Assembly (NCBI GenBank): GCA_964596185.1
Contig: CAZQUE010000014.1
Span: 14,500-78,499 of the forward strand
DNA: 64,000 nt
Direction of reading: 5' to 3'
DNA from: DYKG01 sp964596185
Lineage (GTDB): Bacteria; Muiribacteriota; Ozemobacteria; Ozemobacterales; Ozemobacteraceae
The position numbers and the translations under genes were made by a program. Every line of letters starts with the position of its first letter. Position 1 is the first letter of the stretch. Shown here in pieces: positions 35,190-42,191 of this stretch. The notes under the pieces were generated by a model, which saw only the letters and a program-made list of their open reading frames with translations, did no database searches and had not been told where the DNA came from.

Positions 35190-37013
35190 CTAGTTCAGGT
35201 AAGTAAGGGGATTCAAGGTTTTCCCATTTTTCCTCACTTCGAAGTGCAGATGATTGCCTGTAGCAACTCCAGTGGCACCTACTCTGGCGACCAGTTGGCC
35301 CTGTTTGACCTGCTGGCCTTTTTTGACCAGAATTGAACTGCAGTGGGCATATCTGGTGGAATATCCGTTGCTGTGACTTATGATTACCAGTTTGCCATAG
35401 CCAGAGCGCCGACCGGCATAGATCACCTTGCCACTCATGGCAGCTTTGATTGGTGAGCCTTTGGGAGCGGCGATGTCGATTCCGGCATGGAAGAGTCTTT
35501 TGCGGTAGACCGGGTGATTGCGCCAGCCATAACGATCTGAAAGTCGGCCTCTTGCCGGCATTTTCATAAATTTGCTACTTCTGGATGAGGCTTTGGCAAT
35601 TGAATACTGCTTTTTATCTGCAGGAACCTTGAGGGTCTGCCCGGCTTTAACCAGAGTGCTTTCGAGGTCGTTTTCGGTAATGATTGCTTTGATAGTGGTG
35701 CGATATTTTCTGGCGATTACTGAAAGAGATTCGCCTTTTCTAACTTTATGGCTGACAATGGTAATTTCTTTGTCTGATTTTTGTGAAGGGGCCTGAACTA
35801 CTCGGTAGAGCTTCTTGTCAGGGCTTATTTTCAGCTGCTCGCCGACTTTGAGCAGGTTAGAATTCAGCTTGTTTTCAGTTTTGATCTGGGCAACGGTGGT
35901 GTTGTAGCGGTGGGCTATCTTGAGCAGATTGTCGCCTTTTTTAACTGTATAAACCAGAGATTCAACTTTTTCATCTTTAGATTCTGCAGTGATTTTCTTC
36001 TCTTCAACGGCTGTTGAAGAGGCCGACAATTTGGTCTGTTCAGCTTTAGCAGGTTCAGAAACCTGAGCTGTCTTTACCGAAGCTTTTACCGGTTCTACTT
36101 TTACATTGGCTGCGGCAACCTGGGTTGTCTTTGTCTGCGAAGACTTGGCACTGATCGTTGGTGGAGCCTTGAGCAGTTCTTTTTCGATGAATTTAATATC
36201 AGGTTTTACTGCCGGGGCCTGGGCCATCTGGATGCGATTCATTTTTACCGTTTCAAATCTGGGTTTGCTGGCAACCAGGGCTGGTTTTTCGTCGTCGATT
36301 TTGCTGAGGCGCTGTTCGACTTTCTTAATTGTTTCCCGGTTGCTGATCAGCTTGAGTTCGCGATCGATCTTTTTGACCGGAATGCGCAACTGCTGGTCGG
36401 CCTTGAGAACATGAGATTTCAAAGAGTTGTGGGCGATCAGATTGGACAGAGGGACTCTGAATTTACTGGCAATTTTGGAAAGAGAATCGCCGGATTTTAC
36501 CCGATAGGTCATTTCGCTGTTTGGCAGGGGGACCTTAATGGTTTCGCCGGCTTTAATCACATGCTTGCTTTCAAGCTCATTAACTTTTCTGATTACATCG
36601 GTTTCAGCGCCAAAGAGAGTTGCAATATGTGAAAGAGAGTCGCCCGGCTGAATTGCGTATTCGATGAATACTTTTTCTGACTTGCCTGAGGCGGCAACGA
36701 AAGGAGCGGCAACTTCATTTTCGACCTTTTCGATCTTTTTGATTTCAGGAGCAGGAATCGCGGCAAGTTTTTGAGAAATAGCCGGTGTGGATTTTTCGGC
36801 CATTTTAAGAGCGGCTGGAACTTTTTTGCAGCTGGCTTCAGCCACTTTAAAGGTCTGGATGAATGAATTATTTTGAAATGGGCTTTCAATTGCAAAAGCG
36901 GTGTCGCTTTCACGATTGATGAATCTGTCGATAGCGATGGCTGAAGTTTCCAAAGCCACGATCGTCAGCAGTATCAGGACTGAATAATGCCTTGCTCTTA
37001 GATTATTCCACAC
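35190..37013 (-). CDS. LysM x4 and M23 peptidase-family protein
   Basis: 607 aa with an N-terminal signal anchor (SVLILLTIVALETSAIA). Four LysM domains: about 119-162 (IQPGDSLSHIATLFGAE), 169-212 (VKSGDSLSKIASKFRV), near 355-395 (VKKGDNLLKIAHRYNT) and near 425-465 (VRKGESLSVIARKYRT), split by a Lys/Thr-rich linker. The C-terminal M23 domain is complete: HAGID (HxxxD), YAHC and HLHFEV (HxH). With its zinc ligands present, it could be an active endopeptidase or an NlpD/DipM-type amidase activator. AAGGAG precedes the ATG by five bases. It heads the long leftward run; the 245 bases upstream are AT-rich with no clear promoter. Confidence 0.92.
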   Translation of the reverse strand: MWNNLRARHYSVLILLTIVALETSAIAIDRFINRESDTAFAIESPFQNNSFIQTFKVAEASCKKVPAALKMAEKSTPAISQKLAAIPAPEIKKIEKVENEVAAPFVAASGKSEKVFIEYAIQPGDSLSHIATLFGAETDVIRKVNELESKHVIKAGETIKVPLPNSEMTYRVKSGDSLSKIASKFRVPLSNLIAHNSLKSHVLKADQQLRIPVKKIDRELKLISNRETIKKVEQRLSKIDDEKPALVASKPRFETVKMNRIQMAQAPAVKPDIKFIEKELLKAPPTISAKSSQTKTTQVAAANVKVEPVKASVKTAQVSEPAKAEQTKLSASSTAVEEKKITAESKDEKVESLVYTVKKGDNLLKIAHRYNTTVAQIKTENKLNSNLLKVGEQLKISPDKKLYRVVQAPSQKSDKEITIVSHKVRKGESLSVIARKYRTTIKAIITENDLESTLVKAGQTLKVPADKKQYSIAKASSRSSKFMKMPARGRLSDRYGWRNHPVYRKRLFHAGIDIAAPKGSPIKAAMSGKVIYAGRRSGYGKLVIISHSNGYSTRYAHCSSILVKKGQQVKQGQLVARVGATGVATGNHLHFEVRKNGKTLNPLTYLN

Positions 37014-37258
37014 ATTGCGCTCCTTGCATTTTCCGTCAGACCGGAGGTTGTTTTATTTGCCGGAAAAATCATCCATGATCTTTCGCTTTAATTCCGTAGT
37101 AAGTAAATCGACAATTACGAGCGCTCAGTTTAGTGAAAAGATAAAAAAAGAAGTTTTTTTGAAATTGTTAATGGACTGGTCAAGGCAATTATGATATTGT
37201 TTGAACCTGAGCTGCACTGTAATAGCAGGCAGTACAACTTTTATCGGAGAGATTAACC

Positions 37259-37714
37259 TTGAGTAAGAAGCCACCCGAACTCACCTGGCAGGATAAGGCA
37301 ATTCTTATTGCCATACCGATAGTCGTTTTCACCATATTCATTCTGGCCAATTATTTCAGTCAGGATCTTACGGTAATGAGTGCTTTTGAACAGCAGTTAC
37401 CCAAAGCACAGGTTCGCGACGGCGGTCACATTGTAAAGATTTATCCGCAGACCGCAACTGATACGGTTAGTTGCCGCCTTAAAAGTCGCGAAGCCAATTT
37501 TGAATATGATTTCGTCTACAATGTTACCGGTTCTGAGACTATGCGCTTAGAACTTGGCCGTCTGGTGCAGTTTTTTGGTGAATACACTTATGACCAGAAG
37601 GGTGGCAAGGTTGATGCGCCGTTCAAAGGCAAATCAGGCCGTCTTACCGGCTGGGCGATATATGAAAACCATCGTTTTACTCCGAAAGAAGAGGAAGATC
37701 AGGGCGGACTCTGA
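37259..37714 (+). CDS. DUF3465-like membrane-anchored protein
   Basis: 151 aa with one N-terminal transmembrane helix (AILIAIPIVVFTIFILANYF). The body (GGHIVKIYPQTATDTVSCRL, then LVQFFGEYTYDQKGGKV, then LTGWAIYENHRF) follows the OB-like DUF3465 pattern, though the usual HWTH motif after GG is replaced by VDAPF. The start is TTG, supported by GGAGAG seven bases upstream. It ends one base before the stop of the convergent rlpA with no terminator between; a terminator on this strand appears only beyond rlpA at 38146. Confidence 0.72.
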   Translation: MSKKPPELTWQDKAILIAIPIVVFTIFILANYFSQDLTVMSAFEQQLPKAQVRDGGHIVKIYPQTATDTVSCRLKSREANFEYDFVYNVTGSETMRLELGRLVQFFGEYTYDQKGGKVDAPFKGKSGRLTGWAIYENHRFTPKEEEDQGGL

Positions 37715-37715
37715 T

Positions 37716-38111
37716 TCATGGTCCTGAAACTATTTCAAGACTGACCTGAGCCAGCCCCGCGGTTTTCATGCCAAGTTCATCGGCGGCTCTCTCGGAAAGG
37801 TCGATGATTCTTCCCTCAACAAAGGGGCCTCGGTCGTTTATTTTTACTCTTACCTTGCGCCCATTTTCGAGGTTGGTAACTTCGACCCAGGTTTGAAAAG
37901 CAAGTTCTCGATGTGCCGCAGTCATGGCGTTACGATCGAATGGTTCGCCTGAGGCTGTAGGTTTTCCCTGATACTCAGCCCCATACCAGGAAGCAATTCC
38001 GGTTTGAAATGAGCCTACTGGTGCATTAACCTGTGAGTCTCCTGAGCCTGAAGAACAGCCGCTGACAAAAAGGGATAGGATTACTATTATTAGCAGAGTT
38101 GTCTTTTTCAT
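37716..38111 (-). CDS. rlpA: RlpA-family septal ring lytic transglycosylase lipoprotein
   Basis: 131 aa lipoprotein (LSLFVSGC) carrying just the double-psi beta-barrel: GIASWYGAEYQGKPTASGE, AAHRELAFQTWVEVTN and NDRGPFVEGRIIDLS with the conserved Asp residues. There is no SPOR domain, which makes it shorter than E. coli RlpA, so recruitment to denuded septal glycan must be indirect. The family cleaves or binds peptide-free murein strands. The gene is convergent with the DUF3465-like gene, with a one-base gap. Confidence 0.9.
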   Translation of the reverse strand: MKKTTLLIIVILSLFVSGCSSGSGDSQVNAPVGSFQTGIASWYGAEYQGKPTASGEPFDRNAMTAAHRELAFQTWVEVTNLENGRKVRVKINDRGPFVEGRIIDLSERAADELGMKTAGLAQVSLEIVSGP

Positions 38112-38145
38112 GGCTGCTGGTATCGACAGCTTGCCGATCTTTGTT

Positions 38146-38173
38146 AAGCAAACCAGTCGAGTTTGCTTTTTTT
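38146..38173 (+). terminator. Candidate intrinsic terminator on the + strand upstream of rlpA
   Basis: AAGCAAAC (38146-38153), loop of seven, GTTTGCTT (38161-38168), within a run of seven T ending at 38173. No + strand gene ends near here; it would stop transcripts that start before the DUF3465-like gene and cross rlpA in antisense. Confidence 0.5.
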
Positions 38174-38231
38174 ACTTATCACATGTTTGTTTTTTTGAAA
38201 TCTCAAACAATTATTGAGTCTTTCAATTCCG

Positions 38232-38260
38232 TTGACAAAAAATGTACCATTCAGTAAGAT
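38232..38260 (+). promoter_or_regulatory. Sigma-70-type promoter of the HAMP protein gene
   Basis: TTGACA at 38232-38237, spacer of 17, TAAGAT at 38255-38260. Perfect -35 and five of six at -10. Predicted start near 38267, giving a leader of about 35 bases that contains AGGAGG. Confidence 0.85.
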
Positions 38261-38301
38261 ACTAGGATAAAACGATTTCTGCCTTACAGGAGGCTTTAGC
38301 T

Positions 38302-38928
38302 TTGAGTCAGCGAAAGAATTATTTCATTTCGAAAGGAATGCAGAGCAAGTTCGCCGGAACTATTCTGCTTTTAGCTTTTCTCGTTGCAGTAATTACTGCC
38401 TGCAATATTTACGTGCTTGGGTCATTTTTTGTGTCGACCAAGACCACCCTTGCTGAAGCCAGCGGTGTTACCAACATAATGCAGCATTTTTTCACTGAAT
38501 TCTGGCCTCGTCTGTTGATGTTGATTTTCGTTAATGTCATTATCATTTTCATTGTCAGTATCATGTATTCGCATCAGACCGCAGGTCCGGCTTACAAGCT
38601 TGAAAAAAGTATCAAGCGGATCACTGAGGGTGACCTTACTTTTGAAGTCAGTCTGCGCAGAAATGACAACCTTAAAGAACTTGCGGTTGCTTTGAATGAA
38701 CTGCTCAAGAAATTCAGGGTTACTTTGGCTCAGGCAAAAACCCTTAGCGTCGATCTTTCAGCAAAACTTGAAGGTCTTGAATCTGATGCAAAATTCAAGC
38801 AACTTGCTGATAATTCTGCCGAGCTCACTCGACTGATCAATCAGTTTAAAATCGAAGGCAATGCAGAACAAAAGCCGGTTGATGGCATCGACATCGATCT
38901 CGATGAAGAAGAATCGGAACAAGCCTGA
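38302..38928 (+). CDS. HAMP-domain membrane protein
   Basis: 208 aa with two transmembrane helices (FAGTILLLAFLVAVITACNIYV and LLMLIFVNVIIIFIVSIMY) flanking a short periplasmic loop of about 40 residues, then a HAMP domain (AGPAYKLEKSIKRITEGDLTF). The rest is a short coiled coil and an acidic tail (DIDLDEEESEQA). There is no methyl-accepting, kinase or cyclase output module. The start is TTG with AGGAGG eight bases upstream. It lies next to the cheC-cheD-fliA operon, convergently, so a link to motility signalling is possible but only positional. Confidence 0.85.
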   Translation: MSQRKNYFISKGMQSKFAGTILLLAFLVAVITACNIYVLGSFFVSTKTTLAEASGVTNIMQHFFTEFWPRLLMLIFVNVIIIFIVSIMYSHQTAGPAYKLEKSIKRITEGDLTFEVSLRRNDNLKELAVALNELLKKFRVTLAQAKTLSVDLSAKLEGLESDAKFKQLADNSAELTRLINQFKIEGNAEQKPVDGIDIDLDEEESEQA

Positions 38929-38953
38929 TTTAAAAAATTTAAACGAATAATTG

Positions 38954-38982
38954 AAAAAGCCCCGCAAACGCGGGGCTTTTTT
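38954..38982. terminator. Bidirectional intrinsic terminator
   Basis: GCCCCGC (38959-38965), loop AAAC, GCGGGGC (38970-38976), with six T after and five A before the stem. It can end transcription of both the HAMP gene (+) and the cheC-cheD-fliA operon (-). Confidence 0.9.
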
Positions 38983-39012
38983 CTGGCCAATTTGTATTCG
39001 CAGAGCTTCTGC

Positions 39013-39846
39013 CTATTCGGGAACCAGCGCTTCTTTGATTCGGCTTAGCCGGCCGCGCAAACGTAATATTGCTTTCGTATGCAGCTGAGAAACTCGCGAA
39101 TCCGAAACCCCAAGGATTTTTCCGATTTCTTTGGAAGTGAGTTCTTCGTAGTAGTAAAGGGTTATCACCATGCGTTCGCGGTCAGAAAGTTTTGAGATTG
39201 CGTCGGCAAGAATCTTTTTCGCTTCTGCTTCTTCTATTTTCAGTTGCGGATTATCGCTTTTCTGGTCTTCAACGAAGTCAAAGCGTGAAGAGCCTTCTTC
39301 ATCGTCATAAAAGATTTCATCCAGAGAAAGCAGCAGTGATTTTTTGGTTTCGTCGAAAAGCTTATGAAGTTCTGAAATATCGATGTTGAGATATTCTGCA
39401 ATTTCTTCGTCCTTGGCGTCCCGACCGAGCTTGCCTTCGAGTTTTGCATAGGCTTTTTCGAGTTTGCGGGCCTTTTGCCTTATTGAGCGTGGTGTCCAGT
39501 CAAGAACACGCAATTCGTCAAAAATCGCGCCTCTGATGCGTGTTTTTGCATAGGTTTTAAATTTGACGTTTCTTTCGGGGTCGTATTTATCGATTGCATC
39601 GATTAGCCCGAGTATGCCATAGCTGACCAAATCGTCAAATTCAACATTGCTGGGAAGATTGACAGCAATTCGACCGGCAACATATTTGACAAAGGAAGCG
39701 TACTTCATGATCAGAGCATCTTTGATGCGTTGGTCATGATTCGTTTTATACTGTTCCCAGAGTTTCTGGTCTTCTTCGTCTTGAAGACGGTTTTTCAATT
39801 TAGGATCGGTAATTTCCTGCTCGTCTACCAGAAGTTCTTTATTCAC
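39013..39846 (-). CDS. fliA: RNA polymerase sigma factor FliA/SigD/WhiG type (sigma-28)
   Basis: 277 aa group 3 sigma factor that directs RNA polymerase to flagellar and chemotaxis promoters. Region 2 reads DDLVSYGILGLIDAIDKYDP with the sigma-28 hallmark RGAIFDELRVLDWTPRSIR; region 3 follows (DAKDEEIAEYLNIDISEL); region 4 is SDRERMVITLYYYEELTSKEIG with the helix-turn-helix VSDSRVSQLHTKAILRLR. The start overlaps the stop of the small membrane protein gene as ATGA. As last gene of the cheC-cheD block it matches the place of sigD in Bacillus. No FlgM anti-sigma gene is in the window. Confidence 0.95.
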   Translation of the reverse strand: MNKELLVDEQEITDPKLKNRLQDEEDQKLWEQYKTNHDQRIKDALIMKYASFVKYVAGRIAVNLPSNVEFDDLVSYGILGLIDAIDKYDPERNVKFKTYAKTRIRGAIFDELRVLDWTPRSIRQKARKLEKAYAKLEGKLGRDAKDEEIAEYLNIDISELHKLFDETKKSLLLSLDEIFYDDEEGSSRFDFVEDQKSDNPQLKIEEAEAKKILADAISKLSDRERMVITLYYYEELTSKEIGKILGVSDSRVSQLHTKAILRLRGRLSRIKEALVPE

Positions 39847-40250
39847 TTCATCCCTCCGTGTCTGGCTGCCTTATGAGACTCATTGCCAATTCCGATTATT
39901 TCTGGAATTGGCGTAGACTCATCGGTAGGGGTGCCAAAGGTTTCGTATCTGATACTTGAATTATTTTCATCATCATCAAGAAGATCGCCCAATTCTTTTC
40001 TGAGTTGTTCGTCTTCAAGAAGAATTTCGTCTTTGAGTTTCTCGGTTTCTTTCTCGGTGGTTGCCGGCATCAGAACCACTTCAAGAAAGCTGCCGAGAAT
40101 TGTGCCAAGCATTCCAAAAATGAAAAATACCACCAGGCCGCGGAAGATAATCGTGGTTGCGCCAACTTCGGCCATTGCCGCCATCAGCATCACCACGCTG
40201 GTGATGGTCACGGCGAGAAATAGACCCATAAGTAGCGAAAGTCTCGACAT
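39843..40250 (-). CDS. Small membrane protein between cheD and fliA
   Basis: 135 aa with two or three hydrophobic helices (LLMGLFLAVTITSVVMLMAA and IIFRGLVVFFIFGMLGTILGSFL), then an acidic cytoplasmic segment (EKETEKLKDEILLEDEQLRK) and a low-complexity tail. I do not recognise a family. Its place in the chemotaxis/sigma-28 operon and its overlap with fliA (ATGA) suggest a role in motility control, compare the unrelated small membrane protein SwrB next to sigD in Bacillus; that comparison is positional only. Confidence 0.75.
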   Translation of the reverse strand: MSRLSLLMGLFLAVTITSVVMLMAAMAEVGATTIIFRGLVVFFIFGMLGTILGSFLEVVLMPATTEKETEKLKDEILLEDEQLRKELGDLLDDDENNSSIRYETFGTPTDESTPIPEIIGIGNESHKAARHGGMK

Positions 40251-40253
40251 CTA

Positions 40254-40739
40254 TTAAAGTTCCTTTGTTTCCTGACCAAGAATTGAAAGTTTTACAACTC
40301 CGGTTTCAAGGTCAAATTCTATTGAGCGGCCGCGGGAGCCGCCGGTGTCTTCAGCTTCAATCGGGATCTGCAGGCTTTGCAGAGCTCGCTTAACCGCTTC
40401 GACATTTTCTTTGCCAATGTTGCTGGAAAAATCTTCGGTTGGCGGAAACATTTCGGCGCCACCGATGAGCTTTGCAACCAGCATACTTTTTAATGCTCCT
40501 TCTTCCCCCATTTTCTGATAGAGGAGTGGAACCGCAGTATCGGCAAATTTGGCCGGATTAAGCTTTTCTTTGTCGATCCCGCTGGAGTCCGGCAGCATGA
40601 CGTGCGAAAATCCGCCAATCTTGTTTTTTTTGTCGTACAGCACCAGAATCACGCATGAACCTATGCCGTAAACCACCAGACTTGAAGGATGTCTGGCAAT
40701 TTTAAGCTCTCCCATGCCTACCGGGATAAAGTCTGACAT
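40254..40739 (-). CDS. cheD: Chemoreceptor glutamine deamidase CheD
   Basis: 161 aa. CheD deamidates glutamines of chemoreceptors and activates CheC. Nucleophile Cys29 (YGIGSCV) and His46 (GFSHVMLP) keep the 17-residue spacing of Thermotoga CheD. The third triad residue, Thr six positions before Cys, is Val23 here, which may lower activity. Other family motifs are LIGGAEMFPP, NIGKENVE and DTGGSRGRS. It follows cheC after five bases, as expected for a CheC-CheD complex. Confidence 0.94.
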   Translation of the reverse strand: MSDFIPVGMGELKIARHPSSLVVYGIGSCVILVLYDKKNKIGGFSHVMLPDSSGIDKEKLNPAKFADTAVPLLYQKMGEEGALKSMLVAKLIGGAEMFPPTEDFSSNIGKENVEAVKRALQSLQIPIEAEDTGGSRGRSIEFDLETGVVKLSILGQETKEL

Positions 40740-40744
40740 TTTGT

Positions 40745-41362
40745 TTAAGCAACTCCGATAGATTTAAGTAATTTTTGCAGTGAATCCGGGTCTGGAAGCA
40801 GAAAAATGTGAATTCGCAGATCTTCTTCTTCTTCGATGAAAGAGGTTTCGATCATCAGCACCTTGTCACTTACGGCGACCATGTCAGCTACCACGTAATT
40901 GATCAACGAACCTGAAAGATCGAAGGCCATCGATGGCAGAGAATTGAGCATCGGTGTCTGGGTCAATGTCGAAAGAGCGTTCAAAAAGGCACCGGCAAGA
41001 ATGTTTCCGACTTCTCGCATGCACGAGCTTTCCATTTCGCCCATGTTGAGTGGAGAGTCTATATCACAGCCCGGGATAAGGGTGTGAAGCAGGCGCAGCG
41101 AAGTGTTCTCGGGAATCAGCAGTAAAAAACGCCCGGAAATGTTTCCCATGACTTTGAGAAAAATCCCCATTACCGACTGAGCGGGGCCGCCAACCAATTC
41201 AGGAATTTCTTTGAAATCGAGAATTTTGGCAGAGGGAACTGCCATGTCGATTTTGCGGTTCAGAAATTGCGCCAGGGCACTGGCAGCATTTCCCGATCCG
41301 ATATTGCCGATCTCGCGAAGGGCGTCAAGCTGTGTTCTAGTTAGATTCGTGACGTCTTCCAT
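40745..41362 (-). CDS. cheC: Chemotaxis protein CheC (CheY-P phosphatase)
   Basis: 205 aa, cytoplasmic; dephosphorylates CheY-P and partners CheD. Both active sites of the family motif (D/S)-x3-E-x2-N-x22-P are intact: Asp13, Glu17, Asn20, Pro43, and Ser113, Glu117, Asn120, Pro143. It is the first gene of the operon. AGAGG lies six bases before the ATG and a good sigma-70 promoter lies at 41394-41422, so expression begins from the housekeeping polymerase, not from sigma-28. Confidence 0.95.
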   Translation of the reverse strand: MEDVTNLTRTQLDALREIGNIGSGNAASALAQFLNRKIDMAVPSAKILDFKEIPELVGGPAQSVMGIFLKVMGNISGRFLLLIPENTSLRLLHTLIPGCDIDSPLNMGEMESSCMREVGNILAGAFLNALSTLTQTPMLNSLPSMAFDLSGSLINYVVADMVAVSDKVLMIETSFIEEEEDLRIHIFLLPDPDSLQKLLKSIGVA

Positions 41363-41393
41363 TCATAACCTCTGACAGATACAATTCAAAGCC

Positions 41394-41422
41394 ATTATAA
41401 AGTAGCAGTCGTCAGATTGCAA
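41394..41422 (-). promoter_or_regulatory. Sigma-70-type promoter of cheC-cheD-x-fliA
   Basis: On the minus strand TTGCAA (41422-41417), spacer of 17, TATAAT (41399-41394). Predicted start near 41387, leader about 25 bases with AGAGG. The site lies in the 66-base gap after pth. Confidence 0.75.
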
Positions 41423-41428
41423 GACCTG

Positions 41429-42037
41429 TCAGTTTTTTTCAGGGTTTTCATCCGGGCAAGCGAAATCGATGCCGTTAAAGCTCGTCATGGCTTTGTTTCC
41501 CATTCCCATCAGCCAGAGTGCGGCAAGCTCCGGAATGGCCCGGTTTATCTTCTCGAATATTTGCGTTTCGCTTGCACTGATCGAGCCGAGTACATGGTCG
41601 ACAAGCTGGGAATGCTGCGACTGACCGGGTTCAACTGGTTGCCCAACACCAATGCGCAGTCGCCAAAAGCCTTTGCCAATATGATTGATAATTGATTTTA
41701 AGCCATTGTGGCCGCCATCACTTCCTGAGGCTCTTAAACGAACTCTACCGGTTGGCAGATTGATATCATCTGTTATCACCAGGAGCTGCTCTGGTGTGGT
41801 TTCTGTGTCGAGCATGATGGCAGAAATAGCTTCTCCGGAAAGATTCATATAGGTCTGTGGCTTTACCAGAAAATGCCTTGCACCATGAAACTGAAAATCA
41901 CAGATCAAAGCCTGGAAGGCTTTTTTAGAAAAAAAGCCATGAAATTTGCCCGCGATGGCGTCTGCTGCCCAGAAGCCCGCGTTATGGCGGGTGTTTTCGT
42001 ACTCTTTGCCAGGATTTCCAAGGCCTGCGATTATCAT
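41429..42037 (-). CDS. pth: Peptidyl-tRNA hydrolase
   Basis: 202 aa. Frees tRNA from peptidyl-tRNA that drops off ribosomes. Family motifs: GLGNPGKEYENTRHN with Asn8 and catalytic His18, KPQTYMNLSG, ITDDINLP with the conserved Asp, and SDGGHNGLKS. No Shine-Dalgarno precedes the ATG, and the proposed -10 box at 42047-42052 leaves a leader of about three bases. It is divergent from gpmI. Confidence 0.95.
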   Translation of the reverse strand: MIIAGLGNPGKEYENTRHNAGFWAADAIAGKFHGFFSKKAFQALICDFQFHGARHFLVKPQTYMNLSGEAISAIMLDTETTPEQLLVITDDINLPTGRVRLRASGSDGGHNGLKSIINHIGKGFWRLRIGVGQPVEPGQSQHSQLVDHVLGSISASETQIFEKINRAIPELAALWLMGMGNKAMTSFNGIDFACPDENPEKN

Positions 42038-42046
42038 AATGGTTGA

Positions 42047-42075
42047 TTATTAGCAAAGCCTGACTTATAAGTCAA
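42047..42075 (-). promoter_or_regulatory. Candidate pth promoter with embedded 14-base palindrome
   Basis: Minus strand TTGACT (42075-42070), spacer of 17, TAATAA (42052-42047). The spacer and -35 are covered by the perfect palindrome TGACTTATAAGTCA at 42061-42074, a possible operator. The -10 match is modest. Confidence 0.4.
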
Positions 42076-42110
42076 CGAAATCGTTGCAATAGCGGCGTTT
42101 GGCGAAAGAT

Positions 42111-42140
42111 TTGACATCTTCGGCAAAAGCCGGGTATAAT
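42111..42140 (+). promoter_or_regulatory. Consensus sigma-70 promoter of gpmI
   Basis: TTGACA at 42111-42116, spacer of 18, TATAAT at 42135-42140. Both hexamers are perfect. Predicted start near 42147; this places transcription start inside the longer in-frame extension of gpmI and so fixes translation start at 42192. Confidence 0.88.
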
Positions 42141-42191
42141 CCGCCAAACCTCGAGGTAACAACCTCAAATTTTCAAGGTTTTAGCAAAATT

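Noticed and set aside
37014..37258. Riboswitch or small RNA in the largest divergent gap
   Set aside because: AT-rich with an A/T run near 37140-37160; I found no conserved aptamer motif, no stable long stem with a T-run and no convincing promoter pair (best -10 TATGAT at 37190 lacks a well-spaced -35).
38302..38928. Methyl-accepting chemotaxis protein
   Set aside because: HAMP and helices fit, but the signalling hairpin and methylation helices are absent.
42099..42191. In-frame upstream extension of gpmI to a TTG
   Set aside because: A perfect TTGACA-N18-TATAAT promoter lies inside it and the homologous protein begins at MEPKTKVLLIVLDGFG.
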